This document shows positions 60,934 to 64,000 of a stretch of 64,000 nt of DNA, piece after piece. The stretch spans positions 1,404,501-1,468,500 of the forward strand of contig NC_013162.1 in NCBI RefSeq assembly GCF_000023285.1, given 5' to 3'. The DNA is from Capnocytophaga ochracea DSM 7271 (lineage in GTDB: Bacteria > Bacteroidota > Bacteroidia > Flavobacteriales > Flavobacteriaceae). The notes beneath the pieces are model-generated. The model saw only the letters and a list, made by a program, of their open reading frames with translations, was not told the origin of the DNA and searched no databases. The position numbers were made by a program, and so were the translations under genes. The number at the start of each line of letters is the position of its first letter. Position 1 is the first letter of the stretch.

Positions 60934-62271
60934 ATGCGTTTAGTTTTAAAGATAGTAATTTGTTTAGCACTATGGTTTTGCTTTGCTTGTGAGCAAGAGC
61001 AAAATATGCCTATTGAGGGTGATTTTAGCATTGCAATGGTAGATGATAATTACAATGTTCCAGCACAAGTGCGCATCATAAACAAAATCACAGGAGCTGA
61101 TGCTTTTCAGTGGGAATTTCCTAATGGCAGTTATACTTCTTCTAATGCCTTTTATCCTGAGGATATTCGTTATACCGAGCCTGGTACTTATACTATTACA
61201 GCACATACCACCAATTTAGACGGTGAGGCGCGCACTTTCCAAAAATCGTTTACAGTTTACCTTGAGCTATCAGCTTTGTTTAGTTTTACTCAACAAGGGA
61301 GTGATATAGCACCTCTTACGCTTACTCTTAGCAACCAAAGTGAGGGAGCGACTACTTATCAATGGTCGTTTGAAGGAGGAACGCCTGCTTATAGTTCGGA
61401 GAAAAATCCTATGGTAACCTTTGAAAAAGGGGGGATATTTACATTGCGATTGGAAGCGAGTAACCACTCTCAGCGTAGGGTAATGGAGAAAACAGTAGTA
61501 GTACGTGCGCCTTTGGTTGTTGCTTTTGAAATGACGAATGAATACCCTCATAATACACAAGCCCCTGTACGCTTGTTCTTGAAAAACCAATCGGTAAATG
61601 CCACTGCTTATCGCTGGAAAGTAAGTAGCGGGGCTTTTCAGCAAGAGAGCACTGATGAAAATCCGTCGTTTATACTTCCTACTGCAGGAACGTATCAAAT
61701 AGAGCTTACAGCTAATAACGACAAGCAAACTTTATCCGAAAGGAAGAACTTTACGGTAACAGCAGGTGATAATCTTATTACCTTTACAGATATAAAATTA
61801 GCTATCAATACTAATAAAACAGTAGGTTGCTATTTTTCTTCTTTTTTAGGGGAAGTACTAAAACCTAATGAAGTAACAGCGGAGAACGGCAGACTTATTG
61901 ATTTTGTGTATTTCGGGCAGAGCACTTCTTTTGCTTATAATGTATTCTTATCACCAGATGAAGCACAAACGGCTGTTTTTGACCCTATTCCCAATGCTAC
62001 AAAAAGTTACTTTATCAACAAACAAGAGAATAAGGGGCAGGTGTTTTTCTCAGTAGCTGATTTCGATGCGCTTTCTTCGGGCGCTACTCTATCTTCTTTG
62101 TCTATAAAACCTAATAGCAACAAAGCACCTTTCAATAAGGAAAAGGCAAACAGAATTGTGCTTTTTGAGACAGCTAACGGGCGAAAAGGAGCTATTAAGA
62201 TAAAGGAATACGTAAGCAATGGTGCGGAATCTTACATAGTTGTTGATATTAAAATGCAAAAAAATCATTAA
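60934..62271 (+). CDS. PKD-domain lipoprotein
   Basis: A 445-residue lipoprotein (MRLVLKIVICLALWFCFAC) with three PKD-type domains in series, each showing the aromatic-Trp turn: DAFQWEFPNGSYTSSNAFY, TTYQWSFEGGTPAYSSEKNP and TAYRWKVSSGAFQQES. A C-terminal domain of about 160 residues (ITFTDIKLAINTNKTVGCYF; TKSYFINKQENKGQVFFSVA) has no recognised family. Probably surface-exposed. It is 3 bp upstream of the barrel gene and likely acts with it. Confidence 0.85.
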   Translation: MRLVLKIVICLALWFCFACEQEQNMPIEGDFSIAMVDDNYNVPAQVRIINKITGADAFQWEFPNGSYTSSNAFYPEDIRYTEPGTYTITAHTTNLDGEARTFQKSFTVYLELSALFSFTQQGSDIAPLTLTLSNQSEGATTYQWSFEGGTPAYSSEKNPMVTFEKGGIFTLRLEASNHSQRRVMEKTVVVRAPLVVAFEMTNEYPHNTQAPVRLFLKNQSVNATAYRWKVSSGAFQQESTDENPSFILPTAGTYQIELTANNDKQTLSERKNFTVTAGDNLITFTDIKLAINTNKTVGCYFSSFLGEVLKPNEVTAENGRLIDFVYFGQSTSFAYNVFLSPDEAQTAVFDPIPNATKSYFINKQENKGQVFFSVADFDALSSGATLSSLSIKPNSNKAPFNKEKANRIVLFETANGRKGAIKIKEYVSNGAESYIVVDIKMQKNH

Positions 62272-62274
62272 CCA

Positions 62275-64000
62275 ATGGCGCGAACTTACCTACTTGTATT
62301 CTTTGTATTACTTTCTCTACCTCTTTTAGCTCAGCAGGGTAGATTTAGAGAATATAGATACTCAGCTGAAAGAAAAACTCAAGAAGAAACCTTTTTCTAT
62401 CTCGGGGAGTGCTTCGGTAAGTGGTGTGTATAACCAGGCGTCTGATAGTCCTACTAATGAACCTTTCTTGTATTTCTTCAATGGTAATATCACTTTGGGC
62501 TTTTACGATTGGACGATGCCTATCAATTATCGATACACTAATCAAGGAGATGCTTTAGACTACCAAATTCCCTTTAAGTTTAATCGCCTAAGTCTGCACC
62601 CTAAATACAAATGGATTTTAGCCCATATAGGCGATGTGAGTATGAGTTTTTCTCCTTATACATTCAATGGTCTACAATTTACAGGAGGAGGTTTAGAGCT
62701 CACTCCTGAAAAATATCCTTTAAGAGCTTCGTTTATGGGAGGTAGACTTGCCAAAGCAACTGAATACGACGGTCGCCCTCAAACCATACCTACCTATGAG
62801 CGTTGGGGTTACGGCACGAAGCTCTCCTATAAAAAAGAAGATTTAGAAATAGGCGGAATTCTTTTCTTTGCTAATGATAAAGCTAATTCTCTATCGGTAC
62901 CTATTCCCGATGAGAAGAAAATATATCCACTATCCAACCAAGTGTATTCAGGATTTGCTAAATATAAACCTCTGCATTTTGTAGAAGTGTTTGGTGAATA
63001 TGCTTTAAGTCTTTTGGGCAATACTCAAAGCCAAAAGCAGGATTTTACAGCTTACAACGCAGGTATTAACTTTATTTTTACGAAGGCGAGTGTAGGGGTG
63101 CGTTACGAGAAAGTAGACCCCGATTACAAGACCTTAGGGGCTTACTATTTTGTAAACGATATGGAGAATATCACCCTAAACAGTTCGTTGAATTTATTTA
63201 ATGGCAATGTGTCAATAGCTACTAGCATAGGACGACAACACGACAATTTAAATCAACAAAAGCCTAAACAGTCCAACCAGTGGGTAGGCTCAGCCAATGT
63301 AAATGCCAAGGTTACGTCTAAACTATCTCTTTCAGGAAGTTATAGCAACTTTACGATGTTTACTAATAAACTTATCAATCCTTTTGATAGAATCAACAAT
63401 CCGCAACTCTATGAACACCCTCAAGACTCTATCAACTACCGACAAGTATCACAAAACACGAATGCCAATATAGCTTATGCCATAAATGAAAAACAGAATA
63501 TAACTCTTTCGTATTCTTTCAACGATGTGGTCAACAAACAAAATGACATAGTACGCAGAGGAGGTATTTCGCGCTTTCACAACGCGGGTGCGACTTATAT
63601 ACTACAATTCCCTGAAAGCAAACTCAGTTTGTCTCCTTCGTTCAACTACTCGTACAGTATCGTCTCAAGAGAGAAAACACAAGTAATGGGACCTTCGCTT
63701 ACAGTAGGTAAAGCGTTTTTTGAAGATAAACTGAACACGACACTGTTAGGAAACTATAGTATTTCACAATCGGATACCTCCAAAGGTAGTACAGCTAATG
63801 TGCAACTAAATGTAAACTTCCTTCCTTGGAAAAACCACCAGTTCACCTTGAGCGCCTTACAGTCATTCCGCAATGCTGAAAGTGATACTCAAAACACTTC
63901 GGCACAAAGTACTAATGTGAGTGTAGGTTATACCTACCATTTTGAAAAGGTAGAATTGCCTTTCCCATCGTTTAAGTTTAAGAAAAAGGAGAAAACTCCT
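62275..64000 (+). pseudogene. Outer-membrane beta-barrel protein, frameshifted after signal peptide and cut by window end
   Basis: Starts with a clear signal peptide (MARTYLLVFFVLLSLPLLAQ). The frame then runs out at a TAA near 62430, while the next frame carries the real protein (DLENIDTQLKEKLKKKPFSI; GNITLGFYDWTMPINYRYTN) open to the window end. Dropping one G from GGG at 62337-62339 joins them (LAQQ-VDLENID). The body of ~550 residues is made of Tyr/Phe-rich beta strands (FAKYKPLHFVEVFGEYALSL; NITLSYSFNDVVNKQND), as in outer-membrane barrels. A sequencing error or real pseudogene or phase switch are all possible. Function unknown. Confidence 0.72.

Overview
The window looks like a Flavobacteriaceae chromosome, most likely Capnocytophaga or a close relative. 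This rests on Bacteroidota-type promoters (TTG, about 19 bases, then TAnnTTTG) in front of many genes, a gliding-motility GldA ATPase, a PorV-type component of the type IX secretion system, SPOR/HU-domain and PKD-lipoprotein families, and low GC. Species is not resolved and no database was consulted.

Layout. 1-7.8 kb (minus strand): GH20 hexosaminidase, ZIP metal transporter, acetyltransferase-like and outer-membrane proteins in one operon, then a nucleotide-sugar dehydrogenase and a sigma-54-type activator. 8.5-10.4 kb: phosphodiesterase lipoprotein and NrdB, convergent. 10.7-13.9 kb: small protein, RmlD, a VapD module, LemA and an M48 protease. 14.4-16.2 kb: four tRNAs, tuf and tRNA-Trp. 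16.3-18.3 kb: lipoprotein, second VapD module, LuxS and an orphan antitoxin-like gene. 18.4-28.7 kb: aminopeptidase P, GldA, a LytTR regulator, a P-type calcium ATPase, SppA and an RNA methyltransferase. 28.8-33.2 kb (minus): CysH, an RsiV-like protein, a DtxR-type regulator, thioesterase, HU/SPOR protein and tRNA-Arg. 33.9-40.9 kb: TerC, hydrolase, SDR, EamA protein, lipoprotein and SufCD. 41-46 kb (minus): PurB, HolB, a membrane protein and an M1 peptidase. 46.7-49.6 kb: ThyA, an esterase-like protein, RmlC and tRNA-His.

49.9-59.3 kb is an AT-rich accessory island. It holds the decayed C-terminal part of a large polymorphic-type toxin, a run of beta-propeller-like candidate immunity genes, and a second toxin fragment. 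One candidate immunity gene is split by a 5.9-kb composite-transposon-like unit bounded by two direct IS5-like copies, each with a broken transposase. Removing the unit and one copy of a 3-bp duplication rejoins the gene in frame. The cargo is a small operon with a cholesterol-dependent-cytolysin-like (CDC-like) lipoprotein flanked by two related lipoproteins, under a promoter that contains a run of 12 G. It also carries a frameshifted gene behind a sigma-54-like promoter. 59.3-64 kb: PorV-type protein (minus), then a PKD lipoprotein and a frameshifted beta-barrel protein that runs off the end.

The most striking non-coding signal is a roughly 250-340-bp repeat with a nearly invariant core of about 70 bp that contains 11-bp periodic units. 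It occurs five times, and every copy lies between divergently transcribed genes: five of the six such gaps have one, and no other gap does. Three copies are joined by 18-bp mini-hairpin units whose stems show compensatory changes.
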